64,000 bases of DNA, taken from Shinella zoogloeoides (GTDB taxonomy: Bacteria > Pseudomonadota > Alphaproteobacteria > Rhizobiales > Rhizobiaceae). Numbering within the stretch: the stretch's first letter is position 1; the number at the start of each line of letters is the position of its first letter. The notes under the pieces were generated by a model. The model had not been told where the DNA came from, did no database searches, and saw nothing but the letters and a program-made list of their open reading frames with translations. The translations under genes and the position numbers were made by a program. The stretch is taken from assembly GCF_020883495.1 (NCBI RefSeq), contig NZ_CP086610.1:1779501-1843500 (forward strand). Direction: 5' to 3'. Positions 45,182-53,987 of the stretch are shown one piece after another.

Positions 45182-45997
45182 TCAGCGGCAGGCCGACGCG
45201 CCTGCCGCTTTCGCTATGGCGATCAGCTCGGGACGGTATTCGAAATGCATGGTGTCGTAGTGATACCAGCGCCCGCCCCAGACGAAGCCGTACCGCTCGA
45301 AAATCTCGACGATCTCCAGCGGATATTTGTTGGCATATTTCGGCACCCTGCCCGGCTTGCCACCGGACCAGACCCAGTAATCGGCGAATTTCGTATTGAG
45401 GTCGATGGCCGCGCCGAAACTGTGGACCGACATGTTCGGCGCGCCGGAAACCTTGCGCCAGTTGAAGGTGCCGGCGGACGGGGCGAGATAGCGCTTCAGC
45501 TCCGGCTTTTCCGCAAGCGCGTCGCGCACCTTCTCCAGAGCCGCCGCCGCGCCCTGCCGCTTCGTCACGCGCAAGGTTTCGCCGAACCAGTCGACGGCAA
45601 CGAGGTCGGCCGCGACCGCCTTCGCCGACTTGCCGTAAAGCCGCATCATCAGCGCATCGCTGCGGATGCGGCCCGGATCGTCATCGACCGCCGGTTTCCC
45701 GTCGCAGGCCCCGAGGGGATAGAGCTGGCGCAGGCTGTCCTCGACGTCTCCGGCAGCAAGCGCCGCCTGATGGTCCTTGGCCTTGCCGTCGTCTATTTCG
45801 AGCGGCGGCCCGCCATCGCGAAAGACGAGCCTGTTGCCCTCCACACCGGAAAGGCTTTCCGGATAGGCCCCGACCAGCAGGTCGAGACGCGCCGCAAGGT
45901 CCGGCTCGGCGGCGCCGGCCGCCGACAGACCGGCCGCCAGCGCGACCGTCACGGCAAGGCCGCGTTTAGTCCACCGAGACGTTGATATAGTCGCCAT
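45182..45997 (-). CDS. M15-family D-Ala-D-Ala carboxypeptidase-like endopeptidase
   Basis: About 271 residues from the ATG at 45997. The N-terminus holds a signal-like segment (RGLAVTVALAAGLSAAGAA). Catalytic zinc motifs are NMSVHSFGAAIDLN (His and Asp) and YHYDTMHFEYRPEL (final His), as in M15 peptidases. This subgroup is annotated as secreted and may cleave peptidoglycan stem peptides. Its 5' end overlaps the preceding small secreted protein by 32 bp, indicating coupling. The start is the least certain part of the call. Confidence 0.85.
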   Translation of the reverse strand: MATISTSRWTKRGLAVTVALAAGLSAAGAAEPDLAARLDLLVGAYPESLSGVEGNRLVFRDGGPPLEIDDGKAKDHQAALAAGDVEDSLRQLYPLGACDGKPAVDDDPGRIRSDALMMRLYGKSAKAVAADLVAVDWFGETLRVTKRQGAAAALEKVRDALAEKPELKRYLAPSAGTFNWRKVSGAPNMSVHSFGAAIDLNTKFADYWVWSGGKPGRVPKYANKYPLEIVEIFERYGFVWGGRWYHYDTMHFEYRPELIAIAKAAGASACR

Positions 45998-46352
45998 CGC
46001 CACCGCGCCAGATTTCGACATGGATACGAACGTCGCCATTCAGCAGGGCGCGCGCCGCGCGGCGCTCGATCGTACCGTTGCGGATCATGCGCTCGGCAAG
46101 CTCGCGGTTGCGGGCCGAAGCGAAGAAGTCGTCCACGTCATCCCCCGGCTGGCGGACGCCGAAGCGATGCACATTGGCGCGGTCCTGGCGGATGACCTGC
46201 CAGGGCTGCGTCAGCCGCTCGTCATAGGAATTGTAGAGGTCGTCCTGACCGATATAGGCGCTGTAGCTTTCGAGCAGCTCGTCCGCCCGGGCCGCGCCCG
46301 CCGAAATCGTCAACACCGCGGCGCAAGCCGCCGCAAAAAGTCCTGTCCGCAT
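45966..46352 (-). CDS. Small secreted protein of unknown function
   Basis: 128 residues from the ATG at 46352, with GGAG and AGGAC just upstream. Signal peptide MRTGLFAAACAAVLTISAGA, cleavage near ARADE. The mature part (YSAYIGQDDLYNSYDERL, PWQVIRQDRANVHRFGV, MIRNGTIERRAARALLNGD) has a conserved-looking alternation of polar and aromatic residues but no family I recognise. It precedes and overlaps the M15 peptidase gene, so a shared periplasmic cell-wall role is likely by context only. Confidence 0.75.
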   Translation of the reverse strand: MRTGLFAAACAAVLTISAGAARADELLESYSAYIGQDDLYNSYDERLTQPWQVIRQDRANVHRFGVRQPGDDVDDFFASARNRELAERMIRNGTIERRAARALLNGDVRIHVEIWRGGDGDYINVSVD

Positions 46353-46426
46353 GTCCTGCTCCACATTCGGCCGCAGCCGTTCCCTGTCTAGACGGGCCGG
46401 CGGGGCCGGATATTCGCCCGCCCGCC

Positions 46427-47035
46427 TCACCACATGGTTTTTGCCGCCCGACCGGGCCATTCCCTGTCATAGGCCCGGCCATCGAAATCCTTCCGGACCG
46501 AGGCGAGCATCTGCCCCACCGTCGGCAGGAGGGAGGGATCGCGGAATTTTTCGGGATTCCAGAGATCGGCGCGCAGCACGGCCCGGGCGCATTGCGAATA
46601 GACCGCCTCGATCGACATGACGACGACCGAGCGCGGGTGCCGGCCATCCATGACGAAGCGCTGCGTGATCGCCTCGTCGATGCGCACCACCGCGCGGCCG
46701 TTGACGCGCATGCTCGTGCTGGAGCCGGGAATGAGGAACATCAGCGCCACGCGCGGATCGCGCACGATGTTGGAAAGCGAATCGATGCGGTTGTTGCCGC
46801 GCCAGTCCGGCAGCATCAGCGTGCGCTCGTCCTCGATATGGATCACCGATCCGGCATCGCCGCGCGGCGAGCAGTCCAGCCCTTCCGGCCCGACGGTGGC
46901 AAGCGCCATGAAGGGCGAGGCCTCGATCATCGTGCGGTATTCGGGCAGCAGGTAATCCGTCACCTTGATCAGCGAGGCTTCGCCCGGCTCGCCATAGAGG
47001 GCGTTCAGTTCTTCGACCGACGTGACGATGGTCAT
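46427..47035 (-). CDS. Pyridoxamine 5'-phosphate oxidase-fold protein
   Basis: 202 residues; AGGAG lies 8 nt before the ATG at 47035. The split-barrel flavin-binding fold is recognisable from PFMALATVGPEGLDCSPRGD, LMLPDWRGNNRIDSLSNIV and VALMFLIPGSSTSMRVNG. This is the MSMEG_1061-type/general PNPOx-like subgroup (FMN- or heme-binding), not the vitamin B6 enzyme PdxH. Substrate unknown. It is followed after 74 nt by the small secreted protein gene, and preceded by the alpha/beta hydrolase on the same strand. Confidence 0.88.
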   Translation of the reverse strand: MTIVTSVEELNALYGEPGEASLIKVTDYLLPEYRTMIEASPFMALATVGPEGLDCSPRGDAGSVIHIEDERTLMLPDWRGNNRIDSLSNIVRDPRVALMFLIPGSSTSMRVNGRAVVRIDEAITQRFVMDGRHPRSVVVMSIEAVYSQCARAVLRADLWNPEKFRDPSLLPTVGQMLASVRKDFDGRAYDREWPGRAAKTMW

Positions 47036-47107
47036 GCTCTTCTCCTGTGCGTTGCCCTGTTCCGGCGCAGCGCACCCTCGCATGCCATCCTCGGGACGGA
47101 AAGCCCG

Positions 47108-48016
47108 TCAGGCGGCGATGCGCCGCCCGTCCTCGGCCAGGAAATCGACGATGCGGCCGATCACCGGCTCGGCCGAAACGATCCGGCGGTGGCCGAAGCC
47201 GTTGGCCCATTCGAGCGTGACATTGGGACCGGAGGCGGCATAGCGGCGCGCGTGGCTGGCGGCCACTTCCTTGTCGTCCTCCGCATGGACGACGAGCATC
47301 GGCACATTCAGCCGCCCTGCCCCGTTCGCCGCGTCGAAGGCCGACAGCGGCGCGCCGGCGATGCGCTCGACATGGCCCTCCAGCGCGACCTGCGCCTTGG
47401 GGTCGAGCTTCAGCAGCCGGCCGAGATCCTTGAACAGCCAGGTCATCTCGCTGGGCGAGCCGATGGTGACGAGCCGGCGCGGCCGGTGGGCCGGCACCGA
47501 GGGCACGAGGCCGCTCGCCGCGCAGGCAAGCGACGCACCGCCGAAGGAATGGCCGCAGAAATAATCGAAGCCGCCGAAGCGCTGCCAGGCCGCATCGATG
47601 GCGCGCACAGCCATCGGCAGCGTCAGCGTGCGGCCGCGCGAGGCGCCGTGCCCCGGCAGGTCGAGCGCCACCACCTCATGCCCGGCGGCGACCAGCCCCT
47701 CCGTCAGGGCCGAAAGATAGGCCGCGCGCGAACCCCAGCCATGCACCACCAGAACCCGCCCGGCAAAGGCCTCGCAGGGACGCGCGGCAAAGCGGTGCGC
47801 GACGGCCGTGCCACCGGCAAAGCGCAGCTCCACGCGCTGCGCCTGCCGCATCCAGCCGTCGGAGCGGGCCAGCAGCTCCTTCTCCTTCGCCGTGCGCGGC
47901 TTGCGGCCGGGCGTGGTGGCGAAGATACGGAAGGCGGCGCGGCCGGCCGCATGGGGAGAAACCTTGGCGACGCCCGAAAGCGCGAGCCGGATGACCTTCA
48001 AGCCAAAGGATGCCAT
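47108..48016 (-). CDS. Alpha/beta hydrolase
   Basis: 302 residues. The nucleophile elbow is FCGHSFGGASLACA (Ser in GHSFG), the oxyanion region is VLVVHGWGSRAAYLSAL, and the acid and His lie in VVHAEDDKEV and GFGHRRIV. The N-terminal 60 residues are basic and possibly membrane-associated. Substrate unknown. It is divergently transcribed from a MarR-type regulator, with a 48-nt gap that contains an inverted repeat, so it is the probable target of that regulator. Confidence 0.88.
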   Translation of the reverse strand: MASFGLKVIRLALSGVAKVSPHAAGRAAFRIFATTPGRKPRTAKEKELLARSDGWMRQAQRVELRFAGGTAVAHRFAARPCEAFAGRVLVVHGWGSRAAYLSALTEGLVAAGHEVVALDLPGHGASRGRTLTLPMAVRAIDAAWQRFGGFDYFCGHSFGGASLACAASGLVPSVPAHRPRRLVTIGSPSEMTWLFKDLGRLLKLDPKAQVALEGHVERIAGAPLSAFDAANGAGRLNVPMLVVHAEDDKEVAASHARRYAASGPNVTLEWANGFGHRRIVSAEPVIGRIVDFLAEDGRRIAA

Positions 48017-48035
48017 AGTGCGAATCCGCGAAAAA

Positions 48036-48051
48036 TGTTCAATGCTGAACA
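48036..48051. promoter_or_regulatory. Inverted-repeat operator between the hydrolase and marR genes
   Basis: Perfect half-sites TGTTCA and TGAACA are separated by ATGC. They are centred in the 48-nt gap between divergent genes, the usual position for a MarR-family autoregulatory operator. Confidence 0.65.
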
Positions 48052-48064
48052 ATAAAGTACGACG

Positions 48065-48538
48065 ATGAACAAAAATCAAGCCTTCCCCTGGGATCATCCG
48101 CGCTTTCGAAGCTGGATCGGCGTGGCGCGCGCCTGCCAGCTCATGCAGCAGGCGATGACCAGGGCGATTGCGGACCTCGACATCAAGACGCCGCATCTCG
48201 ACATCCTGATCAATCTCTACCGCTTCGACGGCATTTCCCAGCAGGAGCTGGCCCACAAGCTGCTCGTCGGCCGCTCGAATATGAGCATGCTGCTGCCGCA
48301 ACTGGAAAAGCGCGGCCTGATCGAGCGCCGACCGGATACGAAGGACAAGCGCGTGCTGCGCCTTTCCCTGACCGAGACCGGCCGCGACCTCACCATGCAG
48401 GCCATGCACATCCAGACCGGCATGATCGAGCGCATCATGTCGCAGACACCCGCCGACCGTTGCCTTCAGGTGGCCGAGGCGATGGAGGATATCATCCATA
48501 TCCTCCAGACGATGGAGACAAGCGAGGACGAGGCCTAG
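48065..48538 (+). CDS. MarR-family transcriptional regulator
   Basis: 157 residues with a winged helix-turn-helix: HLDILINLYRFDGISQQELA, the recognition helix region VGRSNMSMLLPQLEKRGLIE, and the wing RRPDTKDKRVLRLSLTETG. N- and C-terminal helices for dimerisation are present. The TAG stop lies inside a long palindromic repeat that begins at 48535. It probably represses itself and the divergent hydrolase through the TGTTCA-N4-TGAACA operator. Inducer unknown. Confidence 0.92.
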   Translation: MNKNQAFPWDHPRFRSWIGVARACQLMQQAMTRAIADLDIKTPHLDILINLYRFDGISQQELAHKLLVGRSNMSMLLPQLEKRGLIERRPDTKDKRVLRLSLTETGRDLTMQAMHIQTGMIERIMSQTPADRCLQVAEAMEDIIHILQTMETSEDEA

Positions 48539-48683
48539 GGCCAATCGACATTCAGTTCAGGCTGAGCCGAAAAGGGTGCTTTTGCGGGACCCGGCGCGCA
48601 GCGTACTTTCGGTACGTGAGCACCGGAAGCCCGCAAAAGCGCCATTTGCAGGCCGGCATGGGCTGAATGTCGATTGGCCCTAG
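48535..48683. repeat. 149-bp nested palindromic intergenic element (RIME/REP-like)
   Basis: Perfect 21-bp outer arms occur at 48535-48555 and 48663-48683 (CTAGGGCCAATCGACATTCA plus G, and its complement). Nested inside are 11-bp arms GCTTTTGCGGG/CCCGCAAAAGC (48578-48588/48630-48640) and a central CGTAC/GTACG hairpin (48602-48606/48612-48616). Each outer arm contains CTAG, so the left arm provides the TAG of marR and the right arm the TAG of the convergent LtrA gene. Nested rhizobial intergenic mosaic elements have this architecture. It has no T tract. Confidence 0.75.
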
Positions 48684-49891
48684 ACGACCGCGACATCGTC
48701 CGCCTGCGTCGATTTCAGCGACAGGAACTCCCAGACGGCGACGCCGAACAGCACCACGGCGGCCGCCATGAAGAGCTGATAGGGCTCGACGACAGGCGCG
48801 ACCAGCGACAGCGCCAGCAGCGCGCCGACGCCGACGAGATGCGACAGCGGCGAGCGGCCACGGATCGCCGCCTTGAACCAGATATTGCCGAGCAGGAAGA
48901 CGACCGGCCCGCCGATGATGGCGCTCGCCGTCTTGAAGTCGACATGGCCGTGCGGATGGGCGAGCGCGAATTCCTCCGCCACCGCCGAAAGCACGATACC
49001 CGCGACGATGGGGATATGGGCATAGGTGAAGGCCATGCGGGCGATGCGCCCCGGCGTCGCCGAATGCTCGATCAGATGCGCCGCCTCGCCATGGCCGAAG
49101 CGGAAGTAGATCCACCACATGGTCGCCGTCGAGAGAAAGGCGACGGCCAGGAGCAGGATGGTGAAGCCGTCGAGCAGTTCCATCGCCGCGACGGTCCGCC
49201 CGGTGACGAGGATCGTCTCGCCGAGGCAGATGATGACGAAGAGCGCGCAACGCTCCGCCATATGCTCGCCGGAGACCTGCCAGTCGCTCACCGTCGAGCG
49301 CCCGAGGCCCGGCACCGCGAAGCCGAGCGCAGGCGACGCATATTCTATGCCGAGGGCGAGAAGCCAGAGCGCCAGCCGCGCCTCATGCTCGACGAAAGCG
49401 CCGGCGATCCAGAACACCGCGGAAAATACGGTCCAGACGGTGATGCGGGTAAAGTTCCGGCTGTTCTCCGGCCAGTCCCGCCGCATCGCATAGGCCGTGA
49501 AGGCCGAGCGGCCGATCTGCATGGCGACATAGGTAAGCGCGAAGAGCAGCCCGCCCGTGCCGAAAGCCGTCGGAATGGCGATGGAGAGCATCAGGCCGAG
49601 GAACATCAGCACGAAGAGCAGGAGGCGCACCGGCGCCTTGTCCGGGTCCAGCCAGTTCGTCGCCCAGGTCGTGTAGATCCACACCCACCAGACGGCCAGC
49701 ATCAGCATCGCCGCCTCCACCAGGCCGAGCGGCGAATAATGGGCGGCCAGCGCATGGGAAAGCTGGATGATCGTCAGCACGAAGATGAGATCGAAGAACA
49801 GTTCGGCGAAGGCAACCTTGCCCTCGCTGGCGGTTCCCCGTGCGCGCAGGAACGCGGACTGGGCGAAACGGTCGTCGTTCGTCGCCGTCAT
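48680..49891 (-). CDS. Low temperature requirement protein A (LtrA) family membrane protein
   Basis: 403 residues with about 10-11 membrane segments. Signature VAFAELFFDLIFVLTIIQLS at the N-terminus, then AVWWVWIYTTWATNWLDPD, and GEHMAERCALFVIICLGETI in the middle, all typical of LtrA. The gene was named in Listeria for cold growth; biochemical function is unknown. AAGGA lies 7-8 nt before the ATG. It starts 15 nt after the TMEM175-type gene, so they share an operon. The stop codon lies in the palindromic element. Confidence 0.92.
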   Translation of the reverse strand: MTATNDDRFAQSAFLRARGTASEGKVAFAELFFDLIFVLTIIQLSHALAAHYSPLGLVEAAMLMLAVWWVWIYTTWATNWLDPDKAPVRLLLFVLMFLGLMLSIAIPTAFGTGGLLFALTYVAMQIGRSAFTAYAMRRDWPENSRNFTRITVWTVFSAVFWIAGAFVEHEARLALWLLALGIEYASPALGFAVPGLGRSTVSDWQVSGEHMAERCALFVIICLGETILVTGRTVAAMELLDGFTILLLAVAFLSTATMWWIYFRFGHGEAAHLIEHSATPGRIARMAFTYAHIPIVAGIVLSAVAEEFALAHPHGHVDFKTASAIIGGPVVFLLGNIWFKAAIRGRSPLSHLVGVGALLALSLVAPVVEPYQLFMAAAVVLFGVAVWEFLSLKSTQADDVAVV

Positions 49892-49906
49892 GGCGGATCC
49901 TTTCGG

Positions 49907-50473
49907 TTACAGGCGTTCGAGCCGCCGGTCGGGCACGATCCAGAGCAGCGCGACGGCGGCATAGATGAGATGGGAAATCACCGGCGAGACGAAAGCAAGC
50001 CCGATTGCCGCAAGATAGAAGAGCGGCGAGAAGCGCCCCTTGAAATCCCGTCCGAGCGCCTCGCGCACCCGCTCGGCATCCGGATGCACGGCAACGATGC
50101 GGACCTGCAATATCTCGTAGGCGATGGCCGAGAGCAGCAGGATCGCCCCGTAGAGCGCCGTGGGGATGGCCGCTGCCGGATTGTTGCCCATCCAGGCGGT
50201 CACGAAGGGAATGAGCGACATCCAGAACAGCAGATGCATGTTCGCCCAAAGCACGCTGCCGCTGGCATTGTCGCACACCGTCAGCAGGTGATGATGGTTG
50301 TTCCAGTAGATCGCGACATAGACGAAGCTGAGCAGATAGCCGAGAAAGACCGGCATCAGCGGCAGCAGCGCCGCGAATGTCGGCTCCTTCGGCACCGTCA
50401 GTTGCAGCACCATGATCGTGATGATGATGGCGATCACGCCATCGCTGAAGGCTTCCAGACGTCCCTTGTTCAT
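49907..50473 (-). CDS. TMEM175-type (DUF1211) potassium channel-like membrane protein
   Basis: 188 residues from ATG 50473, chosen because GAGG lies 6 nt upstream and the protein then begins MNKGRLEAFSDGVIAIIITI, as in the family. The FSDGV motif of helix 1 is the hallmark of bacterial TMEM175 channels. Further helices include FLGYLLSFVYVAIYWNNHHH and LHLLFWMSLIPFVTAWMG-like segments, six in total. Bacterial homologues are weakly selective K+ channels. First gene of a two-gene unit with the LtrA gene. Confidence 0.88.
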   Translation of the reverse strand: MNKGRLEAFSDGVIAIIITIMVLQLTVPKEPTFAALLPLMPVFLGYLLSFVYVAIYWNNHHHLLTVCDNASGSVLWANMHLLFWMSLIPFVTAWMGNNPAAAIPTALYGAILLLSAIAYEILQVRIVAVHPDAERVREALGRDFKGRFSPLFYLAAIGLAFVSPVISHLIYAAVALLWIVPDRRLERL

Positions 50474-50544
50474 GCGCGCCTCATGTCCTTTTTCATTAGA
50501 CATGCCGCATGTTGCGCTGAGTCGCTACAGCAGATTGCGTAACG

Positions 50545-52371
50545 TCAATTCGCGCCTTCCTCGGCGTGGCGCTGGCGCTCCTCCTCCGCCGCCGCCCGCA
50601 CCCGCCCGGTGCGTGCCGCCACTATGTCGGCGGGCTGGGCATTGCCGCGGATGAGCTGGCGACCGGCATAGATGCCGCCGACCGTTTCGAGCGCGAAGCG
50701 CTCGCGATCGGTATCGCGGAATTCGTCCACGACCTCGCTCGCAAGCTCCTCGTCCTCGCCGAGCGCCTTCAGCGTCTCGCGGCTGAAGAGCATGGCGGAT
50801 TCGAAGGTCTCGCGGATCTGGAAATCGACGCCCGCATGCACGAGGTCGATGGCATGGCCGCGGTCATAGGCGCGGGCGAGGAGCGGCACGAGCGGGAATT
50901 CCTCATGCACGACCTCGGCGATCTTCACCGCCGCGTCCTTGTCGTCGATGCAGATGAGGATGGCCTTCGCCGTCGCCGCGCCCGCCGCATGCAGGATGTC
51001 GATGCGCGAGCCGTCGCCGTAATAGACCTTGAAGCCGAATTCCGAGGCGTCGCGCACGAATTCCGCATCCTTGTCGATCAGCGACAGCGTATAGCCGCGC
51101 GCCAGCAGCGGCTGGCTGACGATCTGGCCGAAGCGGCCGAAGCCGATCATCAGCACCGTGCCCTCGACATTTTCCGGCAGCGTCAGCCCCTCGACGGAAA
51201 CCTGCGGCTTGGGCGCGAGGCGGTCGTGCAGCATGACCATCAGCGGCGTCAGGACCATGGAAATGATGATCGTCGCCGTCAGGATGGCGTTCTGCTCGCC
51301 ATTGAGGATGCCGGCGGCAACGGCGGCGGCATAGAGCACGAAGGCGAATTCGCCGCCCTGCGCCATCAGCACCGCCCGCTCCAGACTTTCGCCATGGCAG
51401 GTGCCGACAAGGCGCGCGACGATGTAGATGATCACGGTCTTGGCGATCATGTAGCCGATGACGCTCGCCACGACGAGCTTCCAGTTGGCGGCGATCACCG
51501 TCAGGTCGATCGCCATACCGACGCCGAGGAAGAAGAGGCCGAGCAGGATGCCGCGAAACGGCTCGATATCGGCCTCGAGCTGGTGGCGGAATGCGGATTC
51601 GGAAAGCAGCACGCCGGCAAGGAACGCGCCCATGGCCATAGAGAGGCCCGAGACCTGCATGGCGAGCGCCGAGCCGAGCACCACCAGCAGCGCCGCCGCC
51701 GTCATCACCTCGCGCGCGCCGGAAGCGGCCAGCACCCGGAACAGCGGGTTGAGCAGGTAGCGCCCCGCCAGAACCAGCGCGAAGACGGCGCCGATGGCGA
51801 TGCCGATCGCCATCCAGCGCTCCGACGCATCCGTCGCCGCCGCGCCCGTGCCGAGCAGCGTGACGATGGCGAGCAGCGGCACGATCGCAAGGTCCTCGAA
51901 GAGCAGGATCGCGATGATGCGCTGGCCCTTGAGCGTCGAGAGCGTGCCGCGCTCCTGCAGCATCTGCATGACGATGGCGGTGGAGGTCAGCACGAAGCCG
52001 GTGCCGGCGACGAAGGAGGGAATCAGCGGGAAGCCGAAGGAAAGCCCGATGCCCGTCAACGCCGCCATGGCGGCAAGCACCTGCAAGGCCCCGAGGCCGA
52101 AAATGTCCTTGCGCATGCCCCAGAGTTTCGAGGGCTGCATTTCGAGGCCGATGATGAAGAGGAACATCACGACGCCGAGTTCGGCGACATGGATGATCGC
52201 CTGCGGCTCGGCAAAGAAACCGAAGCCGAAGGGACCGATCGCCAGCCCCGCCGCCAGATAGCCGAGCACCGAGCCGAGGCCGATCTTCTTGAAGACCGGC
52301 ACCGCTGCGACACCCGCCGCCAGCAGCACCACGACCTGGGTCAGATCGTTTGCGTTCGCTTCCGCCGCCAA
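50545..52371 (-). CDS. CPA2-family cation:proton antiporter with RCK/TrkA-N domain (KefB-like)
   Basis: 608 residues. About 12 membrane helices span residues 10-380 (ELGVVMFLFIIGLEMQPSKL, FVLTSTAIVMQMLQERG, MAMGAFLAGVLLSES). A cytosolic nucleotide-binding RCK domain follows (VLMIGFGRFGQIVSQPLLAR, about residue 410). The C-terminal 80 residues are charged and helical. Start codon is TTG with GGGAG upstream. Such proteins exchange K+ or Na+ for protons under glutathione or NAD(H) control. Lies 34 nt after the DUF971 gene. Confidence 0.93.
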   Translation of the reverse strand: MAAEANANDLTQVVVLLAAGVAAVPVFKKIGLGSVLGYLAAGLAIGPFGFGFFAEPQAIIHVAELGVVMFLFIIGLEMQPSKLWGMRKDIFGLGALQVLAAMAALTGIGLSFGFPLIPSFVAGTGFVLTSTAIVMQMLQERGTLSTLKGQRIIAILLFEDLAIVPLLAIVTLLGTGAAATDASERWMAIGIAIGAVFALVLAGRYLLNPLFRVLAASGAREVMTAAALLVVLGSALAMQVSGLSMAMGAFLAGVLLSESAFRHQLEADIEPFRGILLGLFFLGVGMAIDLTVIAANWKLVVASVIGYMIAKTVIIYIVARLVGTCHGESLERAVLMAQGGEFAFVLYAAAVAAGILNGEQNAILTATIIISMVLTPLMVMLHDRLAPKPQVSVEGLTLPENVEGTVLMIGFGRFGQIVSQPLLARGYTLSLIDKDAEFVRDASEFGFKVYYGDGSRIDILHAAGAATAKAILICIDDKDAAVKIAEVVHEEFPLVPLLARAYDRGHAIDLVHAGVDFQIRETFESAMLFSRETLKALGEDEELASEVVDEFRDTDRERFALETVGGIYAGRQLIRGNAQPADIVAARTGRVRAAAEEERQRHAEEGAN

Positions 52372-52405
52372 GGGCCTCTCCCGTTTCCTGAATGGATGGC
52401 CGGCG

Positions 52406-52780
52406 TTATCGCGGCTTTTCCGAAATATCGCGGCTCATGCCCTTCTCCGCAAGCACGCGCTCGTAGTCCGCGAAGAGGTCTGCGCCTTTTTCCCCGAGTT
52501 CCCGCAGATAGGACCAGGTGTAGATGCCGGTATCGTGAAAGTCGTCGAAGCCGATGCGCACGGCGTAATTGCCCGTCGGCGTCATGGAGATGATCGCGAC
52601 GTTGCGCTTGCCCGGCACCGTCACCTCCTGCCCCGGCCCATGGCCCTTCACCTCGGCGGAGGGCGAAAGCACGCGCAGCATCTCGGCGGAAAGGTCGAAG
52701 CTCGCGCCGTCGTTGAAGGTGACGACGAGGCGCTGGCGATCCTTGGAAACGCGCAGTTCGGTGGGCCAGAAGTCGCTCAT
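52406..52780 (-). CDS. DUF971 (gamma-butyrobetaine hydroxylase-like N-terminal domain) protein
   Basis: 124 residues covering one domain: WPTELRVSKDRQRLVVTFND, EMLRVLSPSAEVKGHGPGQ, TVPGKRNVAIISM and FDDFHDTGIYTWSYL. In eukaryotes the fold occurs at the N-terminus of butyrobetaine hydroxylases; bacterial single-domain versions are often near iron-sulfur assembly genes and have no proven function. Here it is divergent from moaA, which encodes an iron-sulfur enzyme, and upstream of the CPA2 antiporter gene. Confidence 0.9.
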   Translation of the reverse strand: MSDFWPTELRVSKDRQRLVVTFNDGASFDLSAEMLRVLSPSAEVKGHGPGQEVTVPGKRNVAIISMTPTGNYAVRIGFDDFHDTGIYTWSYLRELGEKGADLFADYERVLAEKGMSRDISEKPR

Positions 52781-52920
52781 GCCGGATCCTTTTCCCTTGG
52801 ATTTCGCGAAGGACTATGCCGCAAGCGGGGGATGTGCAAGGCTGAAAATGCTGTCATAATCCTTCCATCGGCTTGACGGCGCGCCCCCGGCGCACGACAT
52901 GTCGGTAAGGAGGAAGCCGC

Positions 52921-53967
52921 TTGAACTCGTATGCAGGACCCTGGAATGGCGCGAACCCGGTCGCGCAGTCCCAAGCCCCGATGATCGACCCCTTCGGGCG
53001 CGCCGTCACCTATCTGCGCGTCTCCGTTACGGACCGCTGCGATTTCCGCTGTACTTACTGCATGGCGGAGAACATGACGTTCCTGCCGAAGAAGGACCTC
53101 CTGACGCTCGAAGAGCTGAGCCGGCTCTGTTCCGCCTTTATCGCCAAGGGCGTGCGCAAACTGCGCCTGACGGGCGGCGAACCCCTCGTGCGCAAGAACA
53201 TCATGCATCTCGTGCGCGAACTCGGCGCGCATGTGCATGACGGCCGCCTCGACGAACTCACGCTGACGACCAACGGCTCGCAGCTTTCCAAGCACGCCGC
53301 CGAGCTTGCCGATTGCGGCGTTCGCCGCATCAACGTCTCCCTCGACACGCTCGATCCGGAAAAATTCAGGACGATCACCCGCTGGGGCGAACTCTCCAAG
53401 GTCATGGAGGGCATCGACGCCGCACAGGCGGCCGGCCTCAAGATCAAGATCAACGCCGTGGCGCTGAAGGACTTCAACGACCACGAAATCCCCGACCTGA
53501 TGCGCTGGGCGCACGGCCGCGGCATGGACCTCACCCTTATCGAAACCATGCCGATGGGCGAGATCGAGGAAGACCGCACCGACCGCTATCTTCCGCTCTC
53601 GGAAATGCGTGCCCGCCTTGCCGAGCAGTTCACGCTCACCGAAAACGCCTACCGAACCGGCGGCCCCGCACGCTACGTGACGGTCGAGGAGACCGGCGGC
53701 CGTCTCGGCCTCATCACGCCGATGACGCATAATTTCTGCGAAAGCTGCAATCGCGTCCGCCTCACCTGCACCGGAACGCTCTATATGTGTCTCGGCCAGA
53801 ACGACGCGGCCGACCTGCGCCTGCCGCTGCGCGCCTCCGATGACGACGCCCTGCTCTCGCAGGCGATAGACGAGGCCATCGGCCGCAAGCCGAAGGGCCA
53901 CGACTTCATCATCGACCGGCGTAACCGCCCGGCCGTCGCCCGCCACATGAGCGTCACGGGCGGCTGA
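52921..53967 (+). CDS. moaA: GTP 3',8-cyclase (molybdenum cofactor biosynthesis protein A)
   Basis: 348 residues from a TTG start with GGAGG 8 nt upstream. Radical SAM enzyme that converts GTP to 3',8-cyclo-GTP in molybdopterin synthesis. The SAM cluster is C40-x3-C44-x2-C47 in [10 protein letters not shown]; the second, substrate-binding cluster is [13 protein letters not shown] near residues 270-285. [12 protein letters not shown] is the SAM-binding GGEP region, and the C-terminus keeps the functional double Gly (SVTGG). MoaC, MoaD and MoaE genes are not in the window. Confidence 0.97.
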   Translation: MNSYAGPWNGANPVAQSQAPMIDPFGRAVTYLRVSVTDRCDFRCTYCMAENMTFLPKKDLLTLEELSRLCSAFIAKGVRKLRLTGGEPLVRKNIMHLVRELGAHVHDGRLDELTLTTNGSQLSKHAAELADCGVRRINVSLDTLDPEKFRTITRWGELSKVMEGIDAAQAAGLKIKINAVALKDFNDHEIPDLMRWAHGRGMDLTLIETMPMGEIEEDRTDRYLPLSEMRARLAEQFTLTENAYRTGGPARYVTVEETGGRLGLITPMTHNFCESCNRVRLTCTGTLYMCLGQNDAADLRLPLRASDDDALLSQAIDEAIGRKPKGHDFIIDRRNRPAVARHMSVTGG

Positions 53968-53987
53968 TCCGTCGAAGCGAGGTTCCG

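Noticed and set aside
52781..52920. Molybdenum-cofactor riboswitch or Pho box before moaA
   Set aside because: No Moco-riboswitch stem layout is evident. CTGTCAT-N4-CTTCCAT at 52851-52868 has two mismatches in its second half and is too weak to claim.
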